Assembly (NCBI RefSeq): GCF_002973535.1
Contig: NZ_PVEP01000003.1
Coordinates: 274,326 to 338,325, forward strand
Direction: 5' to 3'
DNA from: Albidovulum denitrificans
GTDB taxonomy: Bacteria > Pseudomonadota > Alphaproteobacteria > Rhodobacterales > Rhodobacteraceae
Length of the DNA: 64,000 nt
Shown: in pieces, positions 18,169-26,409 of the stretch
Layout of the letters: each line of letters opens with the position of its first letter
Position numbering within the stretch: the stretch's first letter is position 1
The notes under the pieces: model-generated
Seen by the model: the letters and a program-made list of their open reading frames with translations, nothing else
What the model was told of the DNA's origin: nothing
Databases searched by the model: none
Program-made: the position numbers and the translations under genes

Positions 18169-19038
18169 ATGGCCGGGGCCTATGATGATCGTGACGGCAA
18201 GATCTGGATGGACGGGACGCTGGTGGACTGGCGCGATGCCAAGGTCCATATCCTGACCCATGCGCTGCACTATGCTTCCTCCGTTTTCGAGGGGGAGCGG
18301 TGCTATGATGGCAAGATCTTCAAGGGCCACGAACATTCGCTGCGGCTGCGGAAATCGGCCAATCTGCTGGACATGGAAATCCCCTATACCGCCGAAGAGA
18401 TCGACGCGGCAAAGGACGCGATGCTGAAGGCCAATGGCTGGACCAACGCCTATGTCCGCGCCATCGCCTGGCGCGGCGCGGGCGAAGACATGGGCGTGTC
18501 GGCCAAGCGCAACCCGGTGCGGCTGGCCGTCGCCGGTTGGGAATGGGGCAACTATTACGGCGACGCGAAGCTGAAGGGTGCCAAGCTCGACATCTCGAAA
18601 TGGAAGCGGCCGTCGCCGGAAACGATCCCGTCCGAGGCGAAGGCGGCGGGGCTTTACATGATCTGCACCATGTCCAAGCACGCCGCCGAGGCGAAGGGCT
18701 GTTCGGACGCGATGATGTTCGACTATCGCGGCTATGTCGCCGAGGCGACCGGCGCCAACATCTTCTTCGTGAAGGATGGTGAGGTTCACACGCCCAAGGC
18801 CGACTGCTTCCTGAACGGGCTGACGCGGCAGACCGTCATCGGGATGCTGAAGGACATGCAGATCAAGGTGCATGAGCGCCACATAATGCCCGAAGAACTG
18901 GAAAGCTTCGAGCAGTGCTGGCTGACCGGCACGGCGGCCGAGGTCACGCCGGTCGGGCAGATCGGCGATTACACCTTCGAGGTGGGCGAACTGACAAAGC
19001 GCGTCGCCGCCGATTATGAGAAACTCGTGCGCGCCTGA
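18169..19038 (+). CDS. ilvE: Branched-chain amino acid aminotransferase
   Basis: The 289-residue fold-type IV PLP aminotransferase interconverts leucine, isoleucine and valine with their 2-oxoacids. The start ATG at 18169 follows GAGGAGG; the frame is open further upstream but without a comparable site. Motifs include HYASSVFEGERCYDGKIF, the PLP lysine Lys158 (PSEAKAAGLY) and YVAEATGANIFFV, then LTRQTVIGMLKDM and CWLTGTAAEVTPVGQIG. Length is typical. A hairpin containing its stop codon ends the gene. Confidence 0.94.
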   Translation: MAGAYDDRDGKIWMDGTLVDWRDAKVHILTHALHYASSVFEGERCYDGKIFKGHEHSLRLRKSANLLDMEIPYTAEEIDAAKDAMLKANGWTNAYVRAIAWRGAGEDMGVSAKRNPVRLAVAGWEWGNYYGDAKLKGAKLDISKWKRPSPETIPSEAKAAGLYMICTMSKHAAEAKGCSDAMMFDYRGYVAEATGANIFFVKDGEVHTPKADCFLNGLTRQTVIGMLKDMQIKVHERHIMPEELESFEQCWLTGTAAEVTPVGQIGDYTFEVGELTKRVAADYEKLVRA

Positions 19039-19050
19039 CGCGCGCACGAG
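19024..19050. terminator. Bidirectional hairpin between ilvE and the lipoprotein gene
   Basis: Perfect 11-base arms (19024-19034 and 19040-19050, CTCGTGCGCGC and its complement) with a 5-base loop that holds the ilvE stop. It is followed by GGTCTTGTCTT. The convergent gene ends at 19060, so the stem can serve both directions. Confidence 0.7.
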
Positions 19051-19059
19051 GGTCTTGTC

Positions 19060-19341
19060 TTACGGATAGCGGCACGGCGCGCGGTAGGACCGCCCGTCGG
19101 GATAGGTGTAGATACACTGCTGCGGCTGGTTCGCCTGATCGACGATGCTGCCGACAGCGGCACCGGCCGCGCCACCCAGAAGGGCGCCTTCCAGCCGGTC
19201 GCCGTCATCCGAGGCAATCGCCCCCACGGCAGCGCCGGTCAGGGCGCCGGTGGCCATCGTCTGATCGCCCGTCGTCTCGCAGGCCGCGAGGGTAAGGGCG
19301 AAGGGCAGCGCGAGAAGCAGCTTGTGTTTCATCAGATTCAT
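19060..19341 (-). CDS. Small glycine-zipper lipoprotein
   Basis: The 93-residue protein starts at the ATG at 19341 (GGGAG upstream) and has a lipoprotein signal peptide, LLLALPFALTLAAC, with the lipidated Cys followed by ETTG. The mature part has a glycine-zipper segment (ALTGAAVGAIASDDGD, LLGGAAGAAVGSIVDQ) like that of 17-kDa surface-antigen/SlyB-type outer membrane lipoproteins, and a C-terminal YPDGRSYRAPC with two Cys. Function is structural or unknown. Confidence 0.85.
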   Translation of the reverse strand: MNLMKHKLLLALPFALTLAACETTGDQTMATGALTGAAVGAIASDDGDRLEGALLGGAAGAAVGSIVDQANQPQQCIYTYPDGRSYRAPCRYP

Positions 19342-19495
19342 GAGGCTCTCCCATATTGGATTCATTGAAGCCGTGGGGGGGCAACGCCGGGCCGGGCGGT
19401 GTGTTCCCTGAAGGTTTTCGGAACCGGCGGCATTTGGCCGATGGGTCTGGGAAAGGCGCCGGGAAGTTACGCTTGCCAAGCGCGCCGGGATTGGA

Positions 19496-19517
19496 GATAT
19501 GTTTTTGGAAACATATC
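19496..19517. promoter_or_regulatory. Perfect palindrome upstream of modB, probable Mo-box
   Basis: GATATGTTT (19496-19504) and AAACATATC (19509-19517) form a perfect 9-base inverted repeat with a 4-base spacer, in an AT-rich island 39 bases before modB. The layout resembles ModE-type molybdate-responsive operators (two TAT-containing arms separated by about 4 bases), so repression of modBC by a ModE-like protein with molybdate is the simplest reading. This rests on position and shape, not on a scored match. Confidence 0.65.
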
Positions 19518-19555
19518 GAACTCCCTGCTTTTGACAGGGCCGGAACGGGGCGAGG

Positions 19556-20254
19556 ATGGTGGACTGGCTGACAGCGGATGAATGGCGCGCGGTGGCGCTG
19601 TCGCTTCGGGTGTCGCTTTGGGCCGCCGTGGTGGGGCTGCCGTTCGGGATATTCGTGGCCTATGCGCTGGCGCGGTGGTCCTTTCGCGGCAAGGCGCTTT
19701 TGAACGGGATCGTCCACCTGCCCCTGATCCTGCCGCCGGTCGTCACCGGCTATCTTCTCCTGCTGACACTGGGCCGGACCGCGCCGGTGGGGCGGTTCCT
19801 TGACGACTGGTTCGGCCTCGTCTTCGCGTTCCGCTGGACCGGGGCGGCGCTGGCGGCCGGGATCATGGCCTTTCCGCTGATGGTGCGCGCCATCCGGCTG
19901 GCGATCGAGGCGGTCGATCCGGGGCTTGAGGACGCGGCAAGGACACTGGGCGCGCCGGGGCCGGTGGTGTTCCTGACCGTCACCCTGCCCCTGATCCTGC
20001 CCGGCATCGTCGCGGGCGCGATTCTGGCCTTTGCCAAGGCGATGGGGGAATTCGGCGCGACAATCACCTTCGTGTCGAACATCCCCGGCCAGACGCAGAC
20101 GATCCCCTCGGCGATCTACAGCTTCCTTCAGGTCCCCGGTGGCGATGCCTCCGCCCTGCGGCTTGTCGCGGTTTCGGTCACTATCGCCATGGCGGCGCTT
20201 CTGGCGTCGGAATGGCTGTCGAAACGCATTGCGCGCAGGATCGGGCGGGCATGA
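19556..20254 (+). CDS. modB: Molybdate ABC transporter permease
   Basis: The 232-residue integral membrane protein has about five to six hydrophobic segments and the ABC-permease coupling motif (EAVDPGLEDAARTLGAPGPV ... LPLILPGIVAGAILAFAKA), followed by GEFGATITFVSNIPGQTQTI, a block characteristic of ModB. It would form the inner membrane channel for molybdate. Its stop overlaps the modC start (ATGA). No modA (periplasmic binding protein) is upstream or downstream here, which is unusual. GAGG precedes the ATG. Confidence 0.92.
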   Translation: MVDWLTADEWRAVALSLRVSLWAAVVGLPFGIFVAYALARWSFRGKALLNGIVHLPLILPPVVTGYLLLLTLGRTAPVGRFLDDWFGLVFAFRWTGAALAAGIMAFPLMVRAIRLAIEAVDPGLEDAARTLGAPGPVVFLTVTLPLILPGIVAGAILAFAKAMGEFGATITFVSNIPGQTQTIPSAIYSFLQVPGGDASALRLVAVSVTIAMAALLASEWLSKRIARRIGRA

Positions 20255-21396
20255 CGCTGGAGGTCGCCATAAGCCACCGGATCGGGGCGTTCCGGCTTGA
20301 GGCAGAGTTCCGCGTCGCGGGCGGCGTGACCGCGCTTTTCGGGCATTCCGGGGCCGGGAAAAGCACCGTCGTCAACGCAATTTCGGGTCTGTTACGGCCG
20401 GATTCGGGCCGGATCGTCGCGGGGGGAGAGGTTTTATATGACGCCGCGAAGGGCATAGACGTGCCGCCGCACCGGCGCCGGGTCGGTTATGTCTTTCAGG
20501 ATGCGCGACTGTTCCCGCATATGACCGTGGCGCGGAACCTGTCCTATGGCGCGTGGTTCGGCCGTTCGCGCGGGGCCGGGCGGGACCGGGACCTGATCGT
20601 CGATCTTCTGGGCATCGGCCCCCTGCTTCAGCGCCAGCCCCGGACCCTGTCGGGGGGGGAGAAAAGCCGCGTCGCGCTGGCGCGCGCGATCCTTGCGGGG
20701 CCGCGGCTTTTGCTGATGGACGAACCGCTTGCCGCACTGGACGCCGCCCGGAAGGCGGAAATCCTGCCCTATCTGGAACGCCTGCGCGACGACCTGCATC
20801 TGCCGATCATATATGTCAGCCATTCGGTCGCCGAGGTGACGCGCCTTGCCACCTCCATCGTGCTGCTGGATGGCGGGCGGGTGGTGGCATCTGGCCCGGC
20901 AGAGGCGATCCTTGCCGACCCGGCCATCGCCCCGACCTTCGGCCAGCGCGAGATCGGGACCATCCTGCCCGCAACGGTCGCGGCGCAGGAGGAGGACGGG
21001 CTGACGCGGCTTGCGACGCCGGGCGGGCCGGTCTGGGTGCCGGGCGTTCCCGATCGGCCGGGCGCGGCGGTGCGGCTGCGGATCATGGCGCAGGACGTGA
21101 TGATCGCGCAAACCCGGCCCGAGGGGATTTCGGCGCTGAACGTCCTTGCGGCCGAGGTCAGCGACATCCGGCTGGGTGACGGCCCCGGCGCGCTGGTCCA
21201 GTTGAACGTGGGGGGCAGCCCGATCCTGTCGCGGATCACCCGGCGGTCGGCCGTCGCGCTGGGTCTTGCGCCGGGCAAACAGGTTCATGCCGTCCTCAAG
21301 GCCGTCTCCGTCGCGCGCGACAGTGTCGGGCATTCTGTGCCGGTCGAAGGGCCGCAGGGCGGGAAAGGGACAAATACGCCCGGATTTCCCCCGTAA
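20251..21396 (+). CDS. modC: Molybdate ABC transporter ATP-binding protein
   Basis: The 381-residue ATPase starts at the ATG at 20251 overlapping the modB stop. Walker A is GHSGAGKST (31-39), the signature is LSGGEKSRVALARAI, Walker B is LLLMDEPLAALD, and the H-loop is in IYVSHSVAEV. The C-terminal part (about 295-355, with RIMAQDVMIA, ISALNVLAAEV) is a Mop-like molybdate-binding domain, which separates ModC from other importer ATPases. The C-terminal tail is rather long. Confidence 0.93.
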   Translation: MTLEVAISHRIGAFRLEAEFRVAGGVTALFGHSGAGKSTVVNAISGLLRPDSGRIVAGGEVLYDAAKGIDVPPHRRRVGYVFQDARLFPHMTVARNLSYGAWFGRSRGAGRDRDLIVDLLGIGPLLQRQPRTLSGGEKSRVALARAILAGPRLLLMDEPLAALDAARKAEILPYLERLRDDLHLPIIYVSHSVAEVTRLATSIVLLDGGRVVASGPAEAILADPAIAPTFGQREIGTILPATVAAQEEDGLTRLATPGGPVWVPGVPDRPGAAVRLRIMAQDVMIAQTRPEGISALNVLAAEVSDIRLGDGPGALVQLNVGGSPILSRITRRSAVALGLAPGKQVHAVLKAVSVARDSVGHSVPVEGPQGGKGTNTPGFPP

Positions 21397-21596
21397 CGGG
21401 GGACCAATGCGTGTCATTACGCAATACCGTGCCGATATTTCGATCTGCCGCCACGGAACTATTGATTCAGGGCCTTGCTTGACCGATGTGAAGGCGGCTC
21501 ATCAAGGCGTCCGACGGGGATGAAGGACGTGATGACGACGGACCAGCCTGCGATGCCGGCGGGATCGCGCGGGCGGGTCGGCAGACCGAAAGGCCA

Positions 21597-22175
21597 ATGG
21601 GCGTGAATGCGAAGGAGAACAGCGTCGACGAGCTTGTCGCGGCCATCGCGGTCGGCGACCGTTTGGCGTTTGACACGCTTTACCGCAGGCTCGAACGGCC
21701 GCTCTACCGCTTTCTCATCCTAAAATTGAACGATCCGCATCGATCCTCCGACGTACTCCATGACGTGTTTCTGGAGGTCTGGCGCAGCGCGGCGGCGTTC
21801 CGGGGGCAGTCGAAGGCCCAGACATGGATCTTCGCAATCGCCTGGCGAAAGGCGATGGAGGTTCACCGGAAGGGTGAAAGGGTAACGTATCAGGAGAGTT
21901 TGCCGGACCAGATCGACGAAAGCCCCGATGCCGCGACGGCGTTGTCAGCCGCCGAAGATGCAACGGCGGTGCGGGCATGCCTGAAGGGGTTGAGCGAGGA
22001 GCATCGGATGGTGCTTGAGCTGACCTTCTTCGAAGAGATGAGCTACCCGGATATCGGGGCGGTCATGGGCATTCCCGAGGGGACGGTCAAATCGAGGGTC
22101 TATCACGCCAAGCAGCTCATGCTGCGGTGTTTGTCGGCAAAGGGCGCTGTCAGGGGTTCGGGACGTAATGGGTAA
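21597..22175 (+). CDS. ECF-type RNA polymerase sigma factor
   Basis: The 192-residue protein has sigma-70 region 2 (about 20-85: AFDTLYRRLERPLYRFLILK, DVLHDVFLEVWRSAAAFRGQ, AQTWIFAIAWRKAMEVHRK) and region 4 (about 120-175: CLKGLSEEHRMVLELTFFEE, YPDIGAVMGIPEGTVKSRV), with no regions 1 or 3, so it is an ECF sigma factor. It is followed, with an 8-base overlap, by a membrane-anchored anti-sigma-like gene and then a subtilisin-like protease gene, forming one operon. An alternative GTG start lies 5 bases downstream in another frame and was not used. The regulon is unknown. Confidence 0.92.
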   Translation: MGVNAKENSVDELVAAIAVGDRLAFDTLYRRLERPLYRFLILKLNDPHRSSDVLHDVFLEVWRSAAAFRGQSKAQTWIFAIAWRKAMEVHRKGERVTYQESLPDQIDESPDAATALSAAEDATAVRACLKGLSEEHRMVLELTFFEEMSYPDIGAVMGIPEGTVKSRVYHAKQLMLRCLSAKGAVRGSGRNG

Positions 22176-22752
22176 CGACGTGCAACGTGAGATCGAAGAA
22201 CTTCTGCCGTTCTATCTGAACGGATCGCTGAGCGGGGATGAACATGCCCGCGTCGAGGCGGCGCTGAAGGCGAATGAAGGGCTGCGCCAGCAGCTTGAGT
22301 TTCTGTCCGCGATTTCCGGGGCGGTGCGGTCGGATGACCCCGCCTCTGCCGCGCCCGGCGATCTGGGTCTGGCGCGGTTGCGGCGCGACATCGGGCGGCA
22401 GCAGCCGGGGCGGTCGGCGCTGCGTTCGGTCGCGGCGCTTGCGGCGGCCTTCATCCTTGGTGTCGGCGTGATGGCGCTTTGGCCGTCGCTTGACCGGGGG
22501 CCGGAGGACGCGATCTATGAACAGGCCAGCGGGCCGGTGGCGAAAGGCGCGCTGATCGTCGCCTTCCGTCCGGGCGCGACGGCGGAACAGATCTCAACCC
22601 TGCTTCTGTCGGTCGACGGGGTGATCGTCGACGGGCCTTCCGCGATCGGGCTCTATCGGGTAGACCTGCCCGAAGGCGCCGATGCCGGGACCGTGGTGGG
22701 CCGCCTTCTGGCAGCGGGCGAGATAGTCGAGAGTGCGCAAAAGGCAGAATGA
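22168..22752 (+). CDS. Membrane anti-sigma-like protein with a propeptide-like periplasmic domain
   Basis: The 194-residue protein has three parts. Residues 5-50 (IEELLPFYLNGSLSGDEHAR, then a helix) resemble the cytoplasmic helical domain of anti-sigma factors, but the zinc-ligand HxxxCxxC motif is absent and there is no Cys at all. Residues 86-106 (SVAALAAAFILGVGVMALW) form one membrane segment. Residues about 125-192 (GALIVAFRPGATAEQISTLL, DGVIVDGPSAIGLYRVDLPE) look like an inhibitor-I9/subtilase propeptide fold. By analogy it would hold the upstream sigma factor at the membrane and sense something outside, possibly the protease encoded next. Start and stop both overlap neighbours. Confidence 0.75.
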   Translation: MGNDVQREIEELLPFYLNGSLSGDEHARVEAALKANEGLRQQLEFLSAISGAVRSDDPASAAPGDLGLARLRRDIGRQQPGRSALRSVAALAAAFILGVGVMALWPSLDRGPEDAIYEQASGPVAKGALIVAFRPGATAEQISTLLLSVDGVIVDGPSAIGLYRVDLPEGADAGTVVGRLLAAGEIVESAQKAE

Positions 22753-24029
22753 AAGCGTTTGTTGCGACCGTCGCCGCTTTGGCGATTGTCCTCGGAGCGG
22801 GAGAGGGCAGGATGATCGGGGCGGCTTTCGCCGCCGAGCCGACGTCTGAAGGCAGTGAACCCTCTGGTGAGTCGACCAAGCCCACCGACCGGGAGCGCGC
22901 CCGCGCGCGGGAGAGGAATGAGACGCCCGCCCGCTCCCGCCTGATGACCTTTGGCCGGTCACGGACGCTGGGCAATGGCCGCGTCGAATATCTGTCAGTC
23001 GGCACGCCCGCGGCGATGGACCGCGCGGCCGAGTACATTGAATCGCTGGGTGCGACCGTCCTGCGGCGCCAGGACCTTGGGTCGCTGGGCCTGTCGATGG
23101 TGGCCGTCGATCTGAACGAACGCATCTCGGCCTCCGCGCTCCAGCGCCGTCTTCTGGGCGCGGGGATCAGCGTCGCGCTGGACCGCAACAGCATCTTTGC
23201 CCCCTCGGGCGGGTCGCGAAGCTATGCGGCGGACCTGGTGGGCGCGCCTGTGAACCGGACCTGCGCCCTGCCCGGCAATGTCCGCATCGGCCTGATCGAC
23301 GGTCCCGTCGATACCGCCGCGCCGGGCCTTTCGAAGATCAATATCGTCAGCCGGACGGTACTGGATGACACCGACACGGCGGCCGATCCGGGCCATGCGA
23401 CGGGCCTCGTTTCGCTGATCGCCGGTCAGCCGGGGGCGCGCGATGACGAAGGCCTTGCCGTCGGCGCACAGATCTATTCGGCGGTGGCCTTCGCGCAGGG
23501 GAACAAGGCCGAAGGCAACGGCATGCGGCTGGATCATTTCGCCAGGGGTCTGGACTGGCTGCTTGGCGATAATGTCGACATCGTCAACATGTCGCTGTCG
23601 GGGCCGGACAACCGGGTTCTTTCCACGCTGATGGCAACGGCCAGCGCGCGCGGCGCGACGCTTATCGCCGCGACCGGCAATCAGGGGCGTGGGCAGGTCG
23701 CCTACCCCGCCGCCGATCCGCATGTCATCGCCGTAACGGCCATCGACGCGCGACTTCGGCTTTATCGCGCCGCGAACCGGGGCGATGAGGTGGATTTCGC
23801 GGCACCGGGCGTCGATCTTCTGGTCTCAGACAGCGGCGGGCGTTCCTATCGTTCGGGGACGTCCTATGCCGCCGCCATCGCTTCGGCGATCATCGCGCAT
23901 GAGGTCGGCAAGGGCGTGCGCGGCAAGACGGCCATCGTCGATGCGCTGAAGCGCGACGCCCGTGACCTTGGGGCGGCGGGGCATGATTCCGATTTCGGCT
24001 GGGGCCTGCTTCAGCTTCCGGGCTGCTGA
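22749..24029 (+). CDS. S8 family (subtilisin-like) serine protease
   Basis: The 426-residue protein has an N-terminal signal-like segment (AFVATVAALAIVLGAG), a charged linker (about 31-65), a propeptide-like region (about 78-150) and a subtilase catalytic domain. The triad is visible: Asp184 (IGLIDGPVD), His216 (DPGHATGLVSLIAG) and Ser372 (RSGTSYAAAIA), with oxyanion Asn311 (AATGNQG). The His block lacks the common GTH, reading GHATG. It is expected to act in the periplasm or outside. It overlaps the anti-sigma-like gene by 4 bases, so it is co-expressed with that gene and the sigma factor. Confidence 0.92.
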   Translation: MKAFVATVAALAIVLGAGEGRMIGAAFAAEPTSEGSEPSGESTKPTDRERARARERNETPARSRLMTFGRSRTLGNGRVEYLSVGTPAAMDRAAEYIESLGATVLRRQDLGSLGLSMVAVDLNERISASALQRRLLGAGISVALDRNSIFAPSGGSRSYAADLVGAPVNRTCALPGNVRIGLIDGPVDTAAPGLSKINIVSRTVLDDTDTAADPGHATGLVSLIAGQPGARDDEGLAVGAQIYSAVAFAQGNKAEGNGMRLDHFARGLDWLLGDNVDIVNMSLSGPDNRVLSTLMATASARGATLIAATGNQGRGQVAYPAADPHVIAVTAIDARLRLYRAANRGDEVDFAAPGVDLLVSDSGGRSYRSGTSYAAAIASAIIAHEVGKGVRGKTAIVDALKRDARDLGAAGHDSDFGWGLLQLPGC

Positions 24030-24645
24030 GCGGACGGGCGCGACGGCCTGCCGGAAGTTTTTTTTCGGAAAATCTGAATTTCTTTTGAACCGAACCCTAT
24101 GGGGCGCAACTAACAGACAATGGGTGTGGGTAGATATTTGGGGATGAGTGTCGGCGGGCTGTACTCACGGAACGGCCGGCAGATCACCAAGGTCAAGAGT
24201 TCAGGTGTAAGAGTGGCTGCCTCCTCCAGACGTCGATCGTTGTGTCCTGTCGGGTGTGCTTGAAGTAACGAGTTTCTGACTGATCGATCGGCGGGAGCGG
24301 TCAACGCTGTACGGGTGCGCAAGCATACGAGGTGTTGGCCGCTTCCGCCCTTTTCACGCGGGCGACAGGCGCGGCCCCGTCCGGTTTACTTTCCCTGCAT
24401 CGCCCAGCGCATCCCGTACCCTCGGCCCACGGTCCCGCATCTGCCTAATTTTTAGGCGCCCGGCGGAATGGCGCCGATCCGGGGGCCTCTGGATGGGCGC
24501 AGAACCTCCTGTTGGGTGCCTCCCCTCGCCTTTTGCGAATGCTGCACGCGCATTCCTCTTGCGGAAATGCAAGAAGCGGTATGAATGCGCGATGGTGACG
24601 CCCGATGAGTCGGGCTGGCTGCCAGGCTATTGCAAACGTTGAAGA
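24030..24645. other. 616-base gap with no convincing gene
   Basis: After the protease stop there is a short inverted segment and a run of eight T (about 24058-24065), possibly a weak terminator, then an AT-rich patch (24056-24145). A 48-codon ORF begins at the ATG at 24119, but it has a poor ribosome binding site and a composition typical of chance ORFs, so I do not call it. The rest is GC-rich and shows stops in all frames. It presumably holds the opgG promoter; no clear hexamers were found. Confidence 0.5.
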
Positions 24646-26232
24646 ATGATTCCGAACATGACTGATCTCCGGTCGCCCTCGCGGCGGCTGTTCCTGACCG
24701 CGGCGGGGACCACCGCGCTGACCATGCTGGCGCTGCCCGCCCCCCTCTGGGCGCAGGCCGATGCGGTGCAGGGCGAACCCTTCAGCTTTGACCTGCTGAC
24801 CGACGCCGCGCGCGCGCGGGCGGCCCAGCCTGCGCCCGAGGCAGAGGTCCTGTCGCCGCTTTTCACCGACCTCAACTATGACGACTATCAGCATATCCAG
24901 TTCCGCCCCGCCAAGGCGCGGTGGAAATCGGCGGAAAGCACCTGGAACCTGCTGCCCTTCCACCTCGGCTGGCTGTTCAAGGAGCCGGTGCGCCTGCATG
25001 AGGTCATCGACGGGCGCGCGACCGAACTGACCTTCACCACCGACGATTTCGACTATCGCGGCCATCTGAAAGAGGACGTCCCCCCCGCAACCGCGCTTCC
25101 CGGCGTGGCGGGCTTCAAGCTGACCCATCCGCTGAACCGCGCCGACAAGATGGATGAGATCATCTCCTTCGTCGGGGCCAGCTATTTTCGCGCGCTGGGA
25201 CAGGGCAACACTTACGGCCTTTCGGCACGCGGTCTGGCCATCGACAGCGGCTTGACCAAGGCCGAGGAATTCCCGCGCTTCAGCGGTTTCTGGCTGGAAC
25301 GTCCGGCGCCGGGGGATGAGCGGGTGACGATCTACGCCGCGCTTGACAGCGCGAGCGTGACCGGGGCCTACCGTTTCATCGTGACGCCGGGCGTCGACAC
25401 CACAGTCGAGGTGACGGCGCGGCTTTTCTTCCGCAATGACGTCGAACAGCTTGGCATCGCGCCGCTGACCTCAATGTTCCTCTTCGCCGATGTGAACCGG
25501 GCGCGGTTCCTCGACTACCGCCCGCGCGTCCATGACAGCAACGGCCTCAGGATCGTGCGGGCGGATGGTGACGTGATCTGGCGCGCGCTCGACAATCCGG
25601 CGCGGCTTGCGACCTCCTATTACAGCGAGACGCAGCCGCAGCGCTTCGGCCTGCACCAGCGGGGGCGGGATTTCGACGATTACCAGGACGCCGGTGCGCG
25701 CTATGACCTGCGGCCTTCGGTCGATGTCGAGCCGATCGGCGACTGGGGCGCGGGCAAGGTCCGGCTTTTCGAGCTTCCGACCGATGTCGAGGTGCATGAC
25801 AATATCGGCGCCTTCTGGATTCCCGACCAGCCGGTAAAGGCGGGCGATGCGCGCGAATTCGCCTACAGGCTGCATTGGGGTCGGCTGGAACCCGACTATT
25901 CCGACGACCGGGCCATCGTCCGGGCCACACGAAGCGGTGTGGGCGGGGCGGCGGGGGTTGAAAACCCGCCCGACACGCGCAAGTTCGTGGTCGATTTCCA
26001 CGGCGGAATGCTTGGCCGCCTGCCGGACAGCGACACGGAGGTGTCACCGGTGCTGAGCGTGTCCGGGGGGACCGTCGATGTGCTGACCCTGTCGAAGCTT
26101 CCCGGTGAACCGACATGGAGGATGGCCGCCGACATCGCGGCCAAGGACGGCGCGGTCGTGGAGATGACGGCACATATCGCAGGCTACGGCAGGAAACTGT
26201 CGGAGATCTGGTCATTCCAATGGGTGAAGTGA
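24646..26232 (+). CDS. opgG: Periplasmic glucan biosynthesis protein OpgG/OpgD
   Basis: The 528-residue protein is needed to make osmoregulated periplasmic glucans, probably modifying or releasing the nascent backbone in the periplasm. The signal peptide has a twin-arginine motif (SPSRRLFLTAAGTTALTMLA), so export is likely by Tat, a feature reported for OpgD. Mature blocks match the MdoG family: YDDYQHIQFRPAKARW, FDYRGHLKEDVPP, FVGASYFRALGQGNTYGLSA, EEFPRFSGFWLERP, and GLHQRGRDFDDYQD. Two starts are possible, 24646 and 24658. It is the first gene of opgG-I-H-C, and its stop overlaps the next start (TGATG). Confidence 0.93.
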   Translation: MIPNMTDLRSPSRRLFLTAAGTTALTMLALPAPLWAQADAVQGEPFSFDLLTDAARARAAQPAPEAEVLSPLFTDLNYDDYQHIQFRPAKARWKSAESTWNLLPFHLGWLFKEPVRLHEVIDGRATELTFTTDDFDYRGHLKEDVPPATALPGVAGFKLTHPLNRADKMDEIISFVGASYFRALGQGNTYGLSARGLAIDSGLTKAEEFPRFSGFWLERPAPGDERVTIYAALDSASVTGAYRFIVTPGVDTTVEVTARLFFRNDVEQLGIAPLTSMFLFADVNRARFLDYRPRVHDSNGLRIVRADGDVIWRALDNPARLATSYYSETQPQRFGLHQRGRDFDDYQDAGARYDLRPSVDVEPIGDWGAGKVRLFELPTDVEVHDNIGAFWIPDQPVKAGDAREFAYRLHWGRLEPDYSDDRAIVRATRSGVGGAAGVENPPDTRKFVVDFHGGMLGRLPDSDTEVSPVLSVSGGTVDVLTLSKLPGEPTWRMAADIAAKDGAVVEMTAHIAGYGRKLSEIWSFQWVK

Positions 26233-26408
26233 TGAATATCGAGGTGCTTTCCGAACGCGATGCCGAGGCGGTGATCCTGCCGATCCCGGCCGCTGCCGCG
26301 CTGCCCGACGCCCCCCTCGCGATGCCCACGCAACGGCTTGAGGCGCCACAGGCGCTCACCGTCCTGCGCGGCCTTTTCGGCGCGGCGCGGCGCACGGTGA
26401 ACCATTGA
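26232..26408 (+). CDS. opgI: Small OpgI-like protein
   Basis: A 58-residue ORF fits exactly between opgG and opgH: its ATG shares a base with the opgG stop, and its TGA is 1 base before the opgH ATG. The product (MNIEVLSERDAEAVILPIP, ending VLRGLFGAARRTVNH) has no signal peptide or membrane segment. I recall a gene called opgI between opgG and opgH in the R. sphaeroides opgGIH operon, of unknown function; I assign the symbol from position only. The tight packing argues for real translation. Confidence 0.65.
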   Translation: MNIEVLSERDAEAVILPIPAAAALPDAPLAMPTQRLEAPQALTVLRGLFGAARRTVNH

Positions 26409-26409
26409 C

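Noticed and set aside
21455..21483. GGAACT as a possible ECF -35 for autoregulation of the sigma gene
   Set aside because: No convincing -10 at 16-17 bases, and no second copy was found in front of another gene.
24119..24265. 48-codon ORF after the protease gene
   Set aside because: No good ribosome binding site, and a Ser/Arg/Gly-rich product without recognisable features.
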